Part shown: positions 1 through 11,745 of the stretch, piece after piece | How positions within the stretch are numbered: position 1 is the stretch's first letter | How the letters are laid out: each line of letters starts with the position of its first letter | Source of the DNA: Cordia subcordata | Lineage: Eukaryota > Streptophyta > Magnoliopsida > Boraginales > Cordiaceae | Length of the DNA stretch: 64,000 bases | Assembly: GCA_028554755.1 (NCBI GenBank) | Contig: JAPTOF010000017.1 | Location: forward strand, 9,548,001 to 9,612,000 | Direction of reading: 5' to 3' | Made by a program: the position numbers and the translations under genes | The notes under the pieces: model-generated | What the model was told of the DNA's origin: nothing | The model's database searches: none | The model's input: the letters and a program-made list of their open reading frames with translations, nothing else

Positions 1-181
1 AATTTCACTTCTTAGTCCCTTGAAAACACCATGATTAGGAAAGAATCAATTGCCTGAATGCCTGCTGCTCTTAACGAAACACAGTTGACATATTATAAGA
101 GCATGCATCTTAAGCCCATTTGCTTACAATGCAATGAGGCAAATGTTTTAAAATTGTTGTCATGTCTAAAATTTCGGCTCA

Positions 182-545
182 TTTTTTTTTTTCTTGCTAA
201 GTAAGCAAGGGTCTTTGTATTGAAATCTAATCATCATCACTTTACAAAATCTGTAAATCCACAAAAGACAAACTTTACAAGCCCACCCAGTACCAATTAG
301 TAGTTAATGTTCCACTTTCTACACAAAAGATTGTTACCATAATTTCTCTTTAATTTACAATTAGAATTAATTTTGACTTGGACGTCAAAAGCAATTATGT
401 CAAACAATTGATCATCGTTCTTGAGAGACTCCTTGTGGTGAATTCTCCTATTACGTTCACACCAAAGGTGATAAATTGTTAATTGGACAAAAAATTTGCA
501 AATGACCGTCCGAAGAGAGTTGCCATAGTTCTTTTCTTTCAAGAA
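182..545 (-). mobile_element. LINE non-LTR retrotransposon, 3' end (5'-truncated)
   Basis: Read on the minus strand, codons 542-297 give the C-terminal tail typical of plant LINE reverse transcriptases: the segment YHLWCERNRRIHH, then an acidic/hydrophobic stretch, then LLCRKWNINY and a stop. A short 3' UTR follows and ends in an A-run, seen here as the T-run at 182-192. The sequence just inside the tail (CTTGCTTACTTAGCAAG on the minus strand) recurs at the other LINE tails near 17.4 and 56.9 kb. Only the last part of ORF2 is present, the usual result of incomplete reverse transcription. No complete endonuclease or RT domain remains. Confidence 0.75.
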
Positions 546-734
546 TTGTATTAATCACAAGATATGTACATAGAAAATTAAACCGACCTATAGTTCTGTC
601 TAAAGACATTATTCTTAGAGCTAAGATATGGAAGTTCCCAATTTACAAGATCTCACGTCGCATAGTTTGGATTGAATTAGAATTTTTTTTTTGTTTTTCT
701 ATTGTATTTTACTGCCTAGGTATAGTTCAATTGG

Positions 735-866
735 TTAAAAGCTTGTTTGGCTAAGTTTATTTGGAATTTGTAAGTTGTAAATAGTAAAAAATATGTGGGG
801 ATATTTTTTCTAGGTGCTTATACACGCCAAAATAAGCAGAGCCAAATATACTCTAAGATTGAGGAT
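735..866. mobile_element. Short inverted-repeat MITE, hAT-like, family copy 1
   Basis: About 130 bp with diverged terminal inverted repeats: left end near GCTTGTTTGGCTAAG, right end near AAGCAGAGCCAAATA. The same terminal pattern (GTTTGGCT..GCTTATTT paired with AAATAAGC..AGCCAAAC) bounds elements near 17.0, 24.3, 45.5 and 45.8 kb. There is no coding capacity. A hAT-type assignment is inference from the ends; I could not confirm a clean 8-bp target duplication. Confidence 0.5.
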
Positions 867-892
867 AGAAATGGAGTCACCTTTATCCAAGG

Positions 893-1237
893 TGTTGAAT
901 GTGGCCCGTATTATATAATTAATATGTGTCTTTTTCCTTGTAGTATACTGTTTACTTTTCCTAGTAGTATATTGTTTCCTTACCTTTGTAGAATACGGAT
1001 TAGGATACTTATGTACTATAAATAGGGGCTAGATATTATATTAAGGGCCTTAGGTTCATACCTCTTGTGGTATGTGGTGTGAGAGAGAAACTAAAATGAG
1101 AGCCTTGTAGCATTCGTGATCAGTAATAGAATTATTCTCTGCTACCCGTGGACGTAGGCTTCAAAGCCGAACCACGTAATTTCTTGTGTCCGTTATTTCT
1201 TCTCGTATTCTTCGTGTTTGCATGTTTTTCCCCAACA
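893..1237 (+). repeat. Left (5') LTR of the copia element
   Basis: 345 bp with TG...CA ends. It carries a good TATA box, TATAAATA at 1017-1024, which would drive genomic RNA starting about 30 bp downstream. It differs from the right LTR at roughly ten substitutions and no indels that I can see. Confidence 0.95.
1017..1024 (+). promoter_or_regulatory. TATA box in the left LTR
   Basis: TATAAATA followed by a G-rich stretch, conserved in the right LTR at 6268-6275. It is the only strong TATA element in the LTR and probably marks the U3/R boundary region. Confidence 0.6.
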
Positions 1238-1240
1238 AAC

Positions 1241-1252
1241 TGGTATCAGAGT
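1241..1252 (+). promoter_or_regulatory. Primer-binding site (initiator-Met tRNA type)
   Basis: TGGTATCAGAGT lies three bases after the left LTR. This is the standard plant copia minus-strand primer site, complementary to the 3' end of initiator methionine tRNA; the last base differs from the usual C. Confidence 0.85.
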
Positions 1253-1783
1253 TTAGATATATTCCGCTGCTTGAGGGAAAAAGGAAAAATCAAAACTCAC
1301 TGTGAAACCAAAATTTCTCAAACCAAATGGTGCCTAACTAAACAAAGGTCTTTGTCCGGCGAGGAGTGCTCCGGTGCTGTCTACGTTGAGCGTTGGTGGT
1401 TGGAGTGGAAGCTTGCGTCGGCGGGTCCTGGTTCGTGTTTGGGTTTGAAGAACAAGCGAAGAAGATAGAGTTCACGTGCTCTTGAGGTTGATTTTTGGTA
1501 TTCAGGTATTATTTTTTTTTCAAAATTGGTTCAAGTTTGTAAAGCAGGTTTAGGGTTTGTAGGCTTTGGGTCTTTGGGTTTATTTGGATCGGGCCTGGGT
1601 AGTGGCCTTGTCCAATTTTGGCTAGGCTTTGGGTCTTGAGTTAATTAATTTTTTGTTGGGCAGGTTACGCGGAAAAATAATAAATTTCTTTTTTGGGTTT
1701 GGGCTTAGTTTAGGCCAAAAGAATAAAAAAGAAATTTTTATTTGGGCTTAGATTTAGTCCTGAAACAAAAAAAAAAAACTGTT

Positions 1784-2062
1784 TTGACCTTTGACCGGCG
1801 TTGACCAGCGTTGACCAGGGTTTGACCGGGGTTGACTTTGACCGTTGACCATTGACCAAGGGTTGACCGAGTTTGACCAAAGCCTTACCCCATGTTTTTC
1901 GACGTGCTGAGTCCATTTTTGGGCTATGTTTTTCCAGATTCTGCTCTGAAGTACGTGTTTAGGGCCGGTGTTGACTTTGACCAATAGGTTTGACTTTGAC
2001 CGGTGTTGACCAAAGTTGACCAGGGGTGTTCCTAAGGTTTTTCGACGTGCTGAATCCGTTTT
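1784..2062 (+). repeat. Degenerate GTTGACC tandem array in the copia leader
   Basis: Between 1784 and 2021 I count 14 copies of TTGACC and 3 of TTGACT, in two clusters (1784-1878 and 1971-2021). Each cluster is followed by a near-identical segment containing TTTTTCGACGTGCTGA (1894-1920 and 2037-2062), so the whole block looks like a duplicated module. TTGAC(C/T) is the W-box core bound by WRKY factors. The block is in the untranslated leader between the PBS and the gag start at 2117. Confidence 0.8.
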
Positions 2063-2116
2063 TGCGATCCATTGAGCCAAATTCAATCCCGAAGTGTGAG
2101 TTTTGAGCAAACGAAG

Positions 2117-2960
2117 ATGTCTTCCACAGGTGGAAAGTTTGAAATCGAGAAGTTTGACGGGAGAATGAGTTTCAGTCTTTGGAGGATCAAATTCAAGGCA
2201 TTTATGACAATGCAAGGACTTTGGAAAGTCATTGAAGGAGTGATCCCGGAAAAGATAGAACCAGCAACGAGAGAAGAACTCGAAGCGAAAGCCTTGAGTG
2301 CAATACATATGTCCGTGACAAATGAAGTATTCTTTGGAGATTCTTGAGAAGGCAGTTGAGGCTTGGAATACTTTGGTGGAATTGTATGCATCTAAATCTC
2401 TCACTAATCGCCTCTACTTGAATAAGCGATTGTATCATCTTAGAATAAAAGAAGGTACCTCACTAAAACAACACCTTGATGAGTTTACCTCTTATTTTAT
2501 TGCTTTGAAGGATGTGGGTGTTAAAATTGATGACGAAGATCAAGCTATGATCGTGTTATGCTCCTTACCGCCTTCATATATGAACTTTGTAGACACTCTG
2601 TTGTACGGGAGGGATAAAATTACTTTTGAAGATGTGATTACTTCATTAAAATCGAAGGATCTTCAAACACATATTCCGGGACATAGGGAAGAAGTTCATG
2701 GGGAAGGTTTAGTGAGTAGAGGGAGATCGGAGAATAGAGATGGATCTTCGGATAGAAAGAAAAGCAAGTCAAGGTCAAAATCAAGAGCAAGGAAGCTACG
2801 CTGTTTCGAGTGTGGCGAAAAGGGTCACATTAAGAAAGAATGTCCAAGACTGAGAAAAAGAAAGAAAAAGGTGGAGAATTCAGCTAATGTGGTGGAGAGT
2901 GCTGACAGTGATGGAGATAACTCGAGTAGTACCGGGGAAGTTTTGATTGTGAGTGGATCA
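2117..2960 (+). pseudogene. copia gag, broken by a frameshift
   Basis: The reading frame starts at the ATG at 2117 (MSSTGGKFEIEKFDG) and shows the copia gag N-terminal pattern, including FSLWRIKFKAFM. It hits a stop at 2345-2347. The homologous sequence continues in another frame from about 2322 (the KSLTNRLYLNKRLYHLR region), so a frameshift lies near 2320-2345. A CCHC zinc knuckle (CFECGEKGHIKKEC) is encoded around 2800-2845, between basic stretches, and would bind genomic RNA in the particle. The frame runs on into protease without a gag stop, as in copia elements with a single gag-pol ORF. Confidence 0.85.
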
Positions 2961-4378
2961 CAGTGGCACAATCAATGGATTCTTGATACTGGTGCAACGT
3001 TCCATATGTGTCCTAGGCGCGACTGGTTCTCTTCTTATTCCAAAAGAGAAGGGAAAGTCTTTATAGGCAATGATCTTTCGTTAAAGGTGGAGGGAATGAG
3101 CATTATAAATATCAAGATGTTTGATGGTATTACAAGATCTCTCGAGTGTTGGCATGTACCGGAGCTGAAGAAAAACTTGATTTCTCTTGGGGGTTTGGAT
3201 TCTCATGGATACAAATTCTGAAGTGAGAATGGTGTCTTAAAGGTGACCAAAGGTGCAATTGTGCTCTTGAAAGGGAACTTGATTGGCGGCCTATATATCC
3301 TTCAAGGTAGTACAGTTACAGGTGTTGCAGCTGTTACATCCGAGGAGAGTGATAATGACACTACGCAGTTATGGCACAAAAGGTTGGGCCATATGAGCGA
3401 GAGGGGACTAACCGAGCTGAGCAAGAGGGATTTGCTTTGTGGACAAAGAACTGAAAAGCTTGAATTCTGCGAGCATTGTGTCTTTGGAAAGCAAACCAGG
3501 GTGAAGTTCAGTAAGGGGCAGGAGAACACCAAAGGCACACTTGATTATATTCATTCTGATCTTTGGGGTCCTAATAAAGTTCCTTCCAAGAAAGGTGCCA
3601 GGTATTACATCACTTTCATTGATGCATACTCTCGGATGGTGTGGGTATACTTCTTAAAAACTAAAGATGAGGCGTTTCCAACATTTGTCGAGTAGAAGAC
3701 GTTGATTGAGAAGCAGACTGGTAAACAAATTAAGTGTCTTAGGACTGACAATGGGTTGGAATATTGCAACAAAGAGTTTGATGAGTTCTGCAAGAAACAT
3801 GGCATTGTGAGACACCGCACATGTGTAGGGACACCACAATGAATGGAGTTGCAGAACGCATGAATAGAACTCTGGTGGAGAGAGCTCGTTGTATGCTCTC
3901 CCAATCTGCTTTGAGTCAAGACTTTTGGGCTGAAGCCGTCAATACGGCATGCTACTTGATGAATAGGTCTCCATCTAAAGCTATTGAATTGAAAACTCCT
4001 TTTGAGTTATGGTCTGGTAAGCCTGCTGACTACTCTCAATTGAGGGTGTTCGGTTGCCCTGCATACGCTCACGTGAAGGATGGCAAGTTGGAGCCGAGGG
4101 CAAAGAAATGCATATTTCTAAGCTATGCGTCCGAGAGGAAAGGTTACAGGTTGTGGTACACAGATCCAAAGTCTCCAGGTTTCCTCATCAGCAGGGATGT
4201 TACGTTCAATAAGTCTGCTTTATTAGACCAAGAAAAGGAGAAAGCGATAGCTGATTTAGACCACGGTGTCAAAGAAGCGGTGGAGGTATTTTACGATGTA
4301 CCAAATGTTCCATCTAGCAATAGTAGCATCAAATTCAGCCGACTCAACCAAGCGAGGCACATGATCAAAATATGCTGA
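2961..4378 (+). pseudogene. copia protease and integrase, broken
   Basis: Protease is recognised from WILDTGATFHM near 2975-3010, with the catalytic DTGA. The gag-pre-integrase zinc region (LWHKRLGHMSERGL and CEHCVFGKQ) is near 3370-3500. The integrase core starts at SDLWGP and THFIDAYSR-like sequence near 3555-3640; downstream GVAERMNRTLVERAR near 3845 marks the last catalytic block. Lesions: a TGA at 3219-3221 and a TAG at 3693-3695, both in frame with coding sequence on either side, then frameshifts near 3840 and near 4375. The encoded enzyme would cut the polyprotein and insert cDNA; this copy cannot make it. Confidence 0.85.
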
Positions 4379-6072
4379 ACAATGTATACAATATTGCCAT
4401 CGGGCGAGAAAGGAGACAGATTAGAGAGCCTCAAAGGTATGGATACGCTGATCTTGTTGCTTATGCTTTGACTGTTGCCGAAACAATTGAAGGACATGAG
4501 CCGAATTCATACAAAGAGGCCATATCTGGGAAAGATTCTGCTCAGTGGGTGGGTGCCATGAGTGAGGAGATTGAGTCTCTTCATAAGAATCAAACATGGG
4601 AGCTTGTTGAATTGCCTAAGGGACAGCGAGTTGTCGGTTGCAAATGGGTTTACAAGAAAAAGGAAGGTACTCCAGGGGTTGAAGGTCCTCGATACAAGGC
4701 ACGGTTGGTGGCAAAAGGCTATACACAAAGGGAGGGTGTTGACTTCAACGAAGTGTTCTCTCTGGTTGTGAAGCATACTTCCATCAGGGTTTTACTTGCC
4801 TTGGTTGCTCTTCATGACTTAGAGCTTGAGCAGCTAGATGTAAAAACAGCGTTTTTGCATGGTGATCTTGAAGAGCAAATTTACATGAGTCAGCCGGAGG
4901 GGTATGTAGTTCCTGGTAAGGAGAACCATGTTTGCAAACTGAAGAAATCCTTGTATGGGTTGAAGCAGTCACCTCGGCAATGGTACAAGAGATTTGACAC
5001 ATTCATGGTAAGTGCTGGATACACAAGGAGTGCTTATGACAGTTGTGTATATCTCAAGAAGCTTCCAGATGGTTCGTTTGTGTATTTGCTGTTGTATGTC
5101 GATGATATGCTTATTGCTGCTAAAAGCATGTCTGCAATCAACGAATTAAAGAAGCAGCTAGGTGATGAGTTTGAGATGAAGGATCTTGGAGCAGCGAAGA
5201 AGATTCTTGCCATGGAGATTCACAGATATAGAAACGCTGGGAAGCTATTCTTGTCTCAACAAAGTTATATCGAGAAGGTGCTGGAGCGTTTCGGGATGCT
5301 TAAAGCTAAGCCTGTGAGTGTGCCGCTTGCTGCTCACTTCAAATTGTCTGCAGATTTGTCACCTAAAATCGAGGAGGAGGTGGAGCATATGTCTCATGTT
5401 CCATACTCGAGTCTTTGTTGGTAGCTTGATGTATGCTATGGTGTGCACTCGTCACGATATTTCACATGCAGTTAGTGTTGTGAGCAGGTATATGGCATCA
5501 CCTGGGAAAACACACTGGGAAGCGGTGAAATGGATAATGAGATATTTGCGTGGCACTGCGAATATAGGATTGCTATTTAGCAAGATGACTGGAGATTGTG
5601 CGAGGTTGGTGGGTTATTGTGATTCAGACTTTGCGGGTGACCTTGATAAGAGAAAATCTCTAACGGGTTACGTGTTTACTCTCTCTGGATGTGCTATCAG
5701 TTGGAAAGCGACATTACGCCATCGTGGCATTGTCGACATCAAGTGGAGTACATGGCAATTGCGAGAGCTGTGAAGGAGGCCATGTGGTTACAAGGCCTGG
5801 TTCGTGATCTTGGACTGCAGCAAGATACAAGTACAGTCTTTTGTGATAGCCAGAGTGTAATCCATCTGACGAAGATTCAGATGTATCATGAGAGAACTAA
5901 ACACATTGATATCAGATATCATTTTATCAGGGATATTATATCACAAGGAATCATATCGGTGCAGAAGATTTCTACCCATGAGAATCCAGCAGATATGATG
6001 ACTAAAGTGGTTCCAGTCAGCAAGTTCAAGCATTGTTTGGATTTGGTTGCTATTAGCGGTGTGGAGCATTGA
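4372..6072 (+). pseudogene. copia reverse transcriptase and RNase H, broken
   Basis: A long open stretch, 4372-5424, carries the copia RT blocks: KWVYKKKEG, RYKARLVAKGYTQ, QLDVKTAFLHG, SLYGLKQSPRQWY and the catalytic YVDDMLIA near 5095. A frameshift near 5415 moves the frame to 5425-5735 (SLMYAMVCTRHDISHAV, YCDSDFAGD), and another near 5735 leads to the RNase H end (VEYMAIARAVKEAMWL, NPADMMTK), stopping at 6070-6072. The long intact RT stretch shows that the decay is recent. Confidence 0.85.
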
Positions 6073-6128
6073 GCCCTTAAGGGCAGTTGGCTGCAAGGAT
6101 GATGGTGTATTGATTGGAGCGAATACGT

Positions 6129-6143
6129 GCCAAGGTGGAGATT
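6129..6143 (+). promoter_or_regulatory. Polypurine tract of the copia element
   Basis: The purine-rich sequence AAGGTGGAGATT directly abuts the right LTR. It would prime plus-strand DNA synthesis. Confidence 0.7.
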
Positions 6144-6488
6144 TGTTGAATGTGGCCCGTATTATATAATTAATATGTGTTTTTTTCCTTGTAGTATACT
6201 GTTTACTTTTCCTAGTAGTATATTGTTTCCTTATCCTTGTAGAATACGGATTAGGATACTTATATACTATAAATAGGGGCTAGACATTATATTAAGGGCC
6301 TTAGGTTCATACCTCTTGTGGTATGTGGTGTGAGAAAGAAACTAAAGTGAGAGCCTTGTAGCATTCGTGATCAGTAATAGAATTATTTTCTACTGCCCGT
6401 GGACGTAGGCTTCAAAGCCGAACCACGTAATTTCTTGTGTCCGTTATTTCTTCTCGTATTCTTCGTGTTTGCATGTTTTTCCCCAACA
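6144..6488 (+). repeat. Right (3') LTR of the copia element
   Basis: 345 bp with the same TG...CA ends and TATA box (6268-6275) as the left LTR. About ten substitutions separate the two. Confidence 0.95.
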
Positions 6489-7841
6489 GAAGGGGTGATT
6501 TGATGCTTCTTATATTTGACAAAAAATCTCTATTATTATTATTAATATGTTATTAAATTAATTTATTTATATACGTAGATGGTCATCAGTTGTTACTATC
6601 ACGATAAAAAGAGCAATTTTTCCTTGATAAAAATTTATGAATAATCTTTTATTAGTTGATTCTTTTTTGATAAAAATTTTGGCTCTATCATTAATTGAAG
6701 AGGTCCCTAGGATACACTGTCAACTCTTCTCCCATATCACTAAAAGTTCTATTCCTTTATAACTTACAGAGTAGTATGCTTTCTCACATGATGGGTTAGA
6801 GCAATTCCAAGAGAATTTCTAGTTTGGCTCATCAATTAGAAAAAGAGTAAAACGCACTTTATCGATAAGTATTTTGTAAAAGTTATATAATATTTTTTAT
6901 GATTTCAAAATTCATTAATACTATTGTGATTTAAAAAACATTGCACAATACCACTTGTAATGCATTTTAACTTATTAATAACAAAAAAAAAAATCAAACA
7001 AATTGGTATAAATTCCCCCTTTAATTTTTAAAATTATGCAAATTTTGTTATATGATTTGAAATAAGGTATAAACAAGTGTGGTACCTACACGATGCACGA
7101 ATGTTGATATTCGTTAGATATTATCAAAATTTATAATTAACAATGTTATAAATTACATACCACTAAAAGCAAGAAAATAAATATTTTTCTACCTGTGCCA
7201 TCTATAGAATTATATGTTAACATTATCTTTTCAGTTCAAATATATGAATATAAAATTGAATTTTCAAAGCTTCATGACATATATAATTTTAATTTGCTTT
7301 ATATAATATTAAAAAAGGTAAATACAAACTTGAATAAAAAATTATAAAAAATAAATAAAACCTTCTTAATGAACATAATGAAAAAAGAGTCATTTATTCC
7401 TTTTCTTTTGTAAATGTTTAGAACTAAAGTTGATTTATTCTACATTAATTACACAGTTGTAATTTAATACATCCATTTTAGTTTCAAATAAAATTAAAAA
7501 AGATAAATACAAGTAATATAAAATAAAAATTATGTAAAAAAATTCTTAATGAACATAGTGAAAAAACAAAATATTAAAAGATAAAGATAAATATTAATGG
7601 GCCAAAAAATTAGTGGAGTGCCTACTTTCATGTTGAAATCAGTAGAGACGACATTAATCGAGAGAAGGAGCCGATTAGTAGTAGAAGAACATACTCCTCT
7701 TAAGAAAAAAGTATGAGAATATATGTTAATAAATTAATATTGATATATTAATTATATATGCTTAAAAATTTTCTCTTAATGACAAATGTCCCTTCAGGGT
7801 TCTCCTTTTGTAATAGTAATAATGATATACCACTTGTAAGG

Positions 7842-7845
<4 letters not shown>

Positions 7846-7881
<36 letters not shown>
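7846..7881. repeat. TA microsatellite
   Basis: Uninterrupted (AT)n of about 35 bp, directly beside a Helitron-like terminus. Confidence 0.9.
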
Positions 7882-7883
<2 letters not shown>

Positions 7884-7887
7884 TAAA

Positions 7888-7920
7888 CTAGTTATCTTGA
7901 AACCCATGCTTCGCACATGT
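7888..7920 (-). mobile_element. Helitron-like 3' terminus
   Basis: On the minus strand this reads GTGCGAAGCATGGG, then TTTCAAGATAACTAG followed by T. A short GC-containing palindrome a few bases before a terminal CTAG with a T next to it is the hallmark of plant Helitron 3' ends. I did not find the matching 5' end. Confidence 0.45.
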
Positions 7921-10900
7921 CAATCTTTTAATTTTTTTTAATTAGCTAAAAGAGTACAATATCAAAAGTTTATTAAGTTTGATCACATAAGGAAATTTGA
8001 AGTAGTTTAAATGGAGAAATTTTAGTTGATGTGGAGGAGGATAATTTTGAAGTTAATAAATTTGTATTGCTAGCCTAACTAGTTTCTAACTTAATGCTTA
8101 TTAATTTCTTAAGAGCAAAAACGAGTATGAAAAATTTATTTATTTGATTTATTTGTGCAGCTACACACCACTATTTAATCTCATTTTGTTTCTTTTTCTC
8201 ATCCTTCGAGATAACATTTAAAAATAATATCGTCTCTGAAAATATACTTATTATTAGTCATACATTTCATTTAGGGCATTTTCAAAATGACATGTGAATG
8301 TTCTTCGCTACCTAGAATAATAATTTTTATATGTAGTCGATGGCAATAAAATGACCTACATGACTATAAAGACTTGAATTTGCTTGTCTAAGCCCCTTAA
8401 AATGTATGATGATGTATGATGTTTATGTTGTGAAATACATTGAAATTAAATTAATGTAATAATTCCATTGCAGAACACTGTAAGACTCTAAAATGTTATT
8501 GCTTCTAGGACATTTCGAACCATTAGAGTGAAAACTTTTTTAATACATTACAAGCATTAACTCGTCGATAGAATACTATATTGCTTGACCAACATCTTTA
8601 CTAGTTTGATCCTGGCACTTCATCCATACCATAACTCCTTTGTGATGTACATGACTTCAACATCTACCTTAAAGAGTAAAACACACACACATATAAAATC
8701 AATATAGAGAATAGCAAGATGAGCAATTAGAGTCTCAAATTATATAGTTCATGATAATAGAGTCCCAAAATTATTTAGTTTATGATTGATGTCAAGATTG
8801 ACATATGCATCACACTGCTATTATTGCATGAACTGATACTATATTAGACTATGAAACTATCAAATTTGAAAAGCATATTATATATGGTCTTATCAAAATT
8901 GGTTGTCAAAGTACTGCAATATGTATTGACATAATTCTTCACATTATCTTCCTTGGAAATGTTAACGAGCTTCATAATCTTTGAAGCCCTCTTTGGACCC
9001 TTCATTTTTGGCTTCTCAAAGTAATTCTAAATGTCAAAAAAGATTGCATGTAAAAATTGAAACTTGAAATTCGTCCTAGTTTTAAAATTTTCTATCAATT
9101 AAAAAATGAAAATCAAAGAAATTTTAAAACGAATTCTCTTTATCACCAACCTTCCCTATCCTTTTTTCATAGATCATATCAATCCGTCTCCTCAAATATG
9201 CACCTCTATCCCTCACACTCCATTATAGATTTTCATTTTCTAGATCTCCCACCATAATATCCAAGCATATGTACCAAAAAGTTATACTCAAAATAAATAA
9301 TCAATTTTACTAATCAAATATATTAAACCACAATTATTCATTGCAATATTCTAATAAACATTCAACTTCATCAAATGAAATGATAAACCAATAAAAGTAA
9401 ATAAAAATGAAAAGAAAACTATAGTTGTACATACTCGTTTTGCGTGCTGCAGTTCTCATGTGCTCATTTGCTATGAAGATTGAGCAAATTTTGAAACCCA
9501 TCTTGAAGCAAAAACATTTTATCTTAGTAATAATTGAAAACCGATGATGCGAAAGATTGGTGAATTTGGAGGGATTGAGAAAAATATGTGTTTGATTTGA
9601 AACCTGATTTAATTTATAAAATGTATGATTATTAGATTTTTTTGATCAATAGGAAACATTTTATTAGATATTTGAATTAGTTGATAGTGATGGGACTTCT
9701 TTATTTGAACTCTAACATAATTTGAAAAATGTAGGTTTAGTAAACTCTTGGTTTTTCAAGTAATGATTTATTAAATGTTTTAATTAGCTTATGTCAATTG
9801 TGTTTTTCAAAATTTTTTTAATGCCTCAAAAATAAAAAGAATTAAAAAAGTGATGATGTGTCATCACCTAAAGAGCTTATGTGGTAGTCTCTAGAGGTCA
9901 CACATTTTTCTGAGGTATAACTTTATAAATATAAAATAATAATAATATATAGTATATATATTATGTATATTTCTTTGTTTATATACATTTAATTATTATT
10001 GAATATATTAGTATTATTTAATAAGGAGTCATTTAAGCAAAAAAATTTACATAATTTAGCATATATTTTTTGAATTTTTACTTATTTAGGAGTGTATTTG
10101 TACCTTATTTCATATGAGATGGAGAGATAAAATATAAAGAGATAGAATGCACTTTATTCGATAAAGTAATAAGTGGATAATTATATGTATATATAATTAT
10201 ATCATCAGGAACAGTCCTCTCATCTAGTACTTAATCTTTTATTTTATTTTTTTAAGATAGGCCGTAATCCATTCTTTAATAATTCTTACCCTTATATTTT
10301 AAAATTTATGTTAACCAAATAAATAAAGATAAATTTGAAACCAAAAAAGACTATTAACGTAAATTTTAAAATAGGCGAGCAGCTTCTCATCTTTGAGAAT
10401 CGGCATTTATCTTGATTTTCTCTTTCTCCTAGGGGAGAGGACACAAGGAGGACACGACAACATGAAATCCAGAATATTTATGGTGTGCTTGAAACAAATG
10501 AATTTTATAAAATTTTGTGAAATTTATTTGTAAATTCTTATGTTTAAGTATACTTTTTTAAAATATGAAATTTATTTAGAATTCTAATATTTGCAAATTT
10601 TGGATTTGCTTAAGTTTTACCCAAATCTTAACTCAAAAGGTAGAATTTGCAATTCTACAAAAGACAAATTTATCAAAAATGTTATAAGGACAAAAAATAT
10701 CTTTGTAGTCATTTAAATAATATCATGCTATTATATTTAAACTACAACCTTCTTGGTTTGCTATTCTCTTATAAACTTAACTATTACTCGTTTGAGGAGC
10801 TTTCTTTATTAGTAATTTTCTTATAAAATTAGTTTTATTCCCTTTGTTTCATGAATATTATAACAAAAGACTATTTAAGTAATACATATTAATTCTAATC

Positions 10901-11597
10901 CTCATATGTTTTAAACTCTTAAAATTATTTTATAAATTCAAATAAGTGAATTTATTTATTTTATCGAAACTAGAGAATTTATTTGAAAATATAAAGTTTT
11001 ATGACATTCATTTCATTTCATTTATTCTTTATTGACAAAGTGATGACACAATAATATATAACATTATCTAGAAGTAAGAGCAATGTTTGTTTGTTGTTTG
11101 ATGTTTGATGCTTGCAAACATAAAAAATCAATGTGTCCCAAATGAACATTAAACTACTCCATTAATTTGGTTGACTCTCAGGCCTGGACATGGGCATTAG
11201 TGCCAGAGCATTGACTTTTAAAGTAATATTTAACAAAAAAGAGAAATAAAATATTACAAAACATAATTTTTAAAAATTTTGTGTATCTATTATCACTAAC
11301 TAATAGTTTTTTCCTAATAAAAAACTAAAAATGAGTTCATTTTTTTTTTTGGTTTGGAGCGGCTGGAAGATTGAAATTTTTTATCAAATTAAATTTATAA
11401 ATTTTAGTCACAACATTTCTCAAAATAGCAAAAAGTATTTATTTTAATACTTCTAAGTCAAAAAAAAACTAAAAGAAAATATAAGAAAGAGATTAAAAAA
11501 GCAGTTAAATTAACAAGAAAGATAATCTTTCCACGTCAGAATGAAATCAGGTGAAGTCTGTCTCAACGTTTCTGATTCTCCTAAACTTTCTCTCTGT

Positions 11598-11602
11598 CTC
11601 TG

Positions 11603-11638
<36 letters not shown>
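11598..11638. repeat. (TC)n(TA)n tract at the presumed promoter
   Basis: A CT-rich run followed by TATATATATATA immediately upstream of the presumed first exon of the unknown gene. The TA run may serve as its TATA box, and CT tracts are common near plant transcription starts. Confidence 0.5.
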
Positions 11639-11745
11639 CTTTTTGCTTATCATATCATAATCTCTTCTTCTAAGCTAATTTTTCTTGTGAATTCTACTGA
11701 AAAATCCAAACTTTATGCTTCTGGGGTGCCTTGAATTCAACATTT

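Larger units (their letters stand above)
893..6488 (+). mobile_element. Ty1/copia LTR retrotransposon, structurally complete, coding regions disabled
   Basis: A 5.6-kb element with 345-bp LTRs at both ends, each starting TGTTGAATG and ending CCCCAACA. A primer-binding site TGGTATCAGAG lies 3 bp inside the left LTR, and a purine-rich tract (AAGGTGGAGATT) immediately precedes the right LTR. The coding order gag, protease, integrase, RT, RNase H is that of copia. The flanking 5-mers CAAGG (888-892) and GAAGG (6489-6493) look like a target-site duplication with one mismatch. Coding is broken by at least five frameshifts and two in-frame stops, so the copy cannot supply its own proteins. The LTRs differ at about ten positions by eye (about 3 percent), suggesting a fairly recent insertion. 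Confidence 0.95.
6494..11590. other. AT-rich intergenic DNA, no gene recognised
   Basis: No ORF resembling a known protein is seen. The stretch includes an imperfect direct repeat of about 85 bp (around 7300-7388 and 7480-7567, sharing TTCTTAATGAACATA), a TA microsatellite at 7846-7881, and a Helitron-like 3' end on the minus strand at 7888-7920. From about 8100 to 11500 it is simple AT-rich sequence without clear structure. Confidence 0.6.

Noticed and set aside
2117..6072. The many coding lesions as evidence of special inactivation of the copia element
   Set aside because: Five frameshifts and two stops in 4 kb are in line with neutral decay at about 3 percent LTR divergence; no mutation bias stands out by eye.
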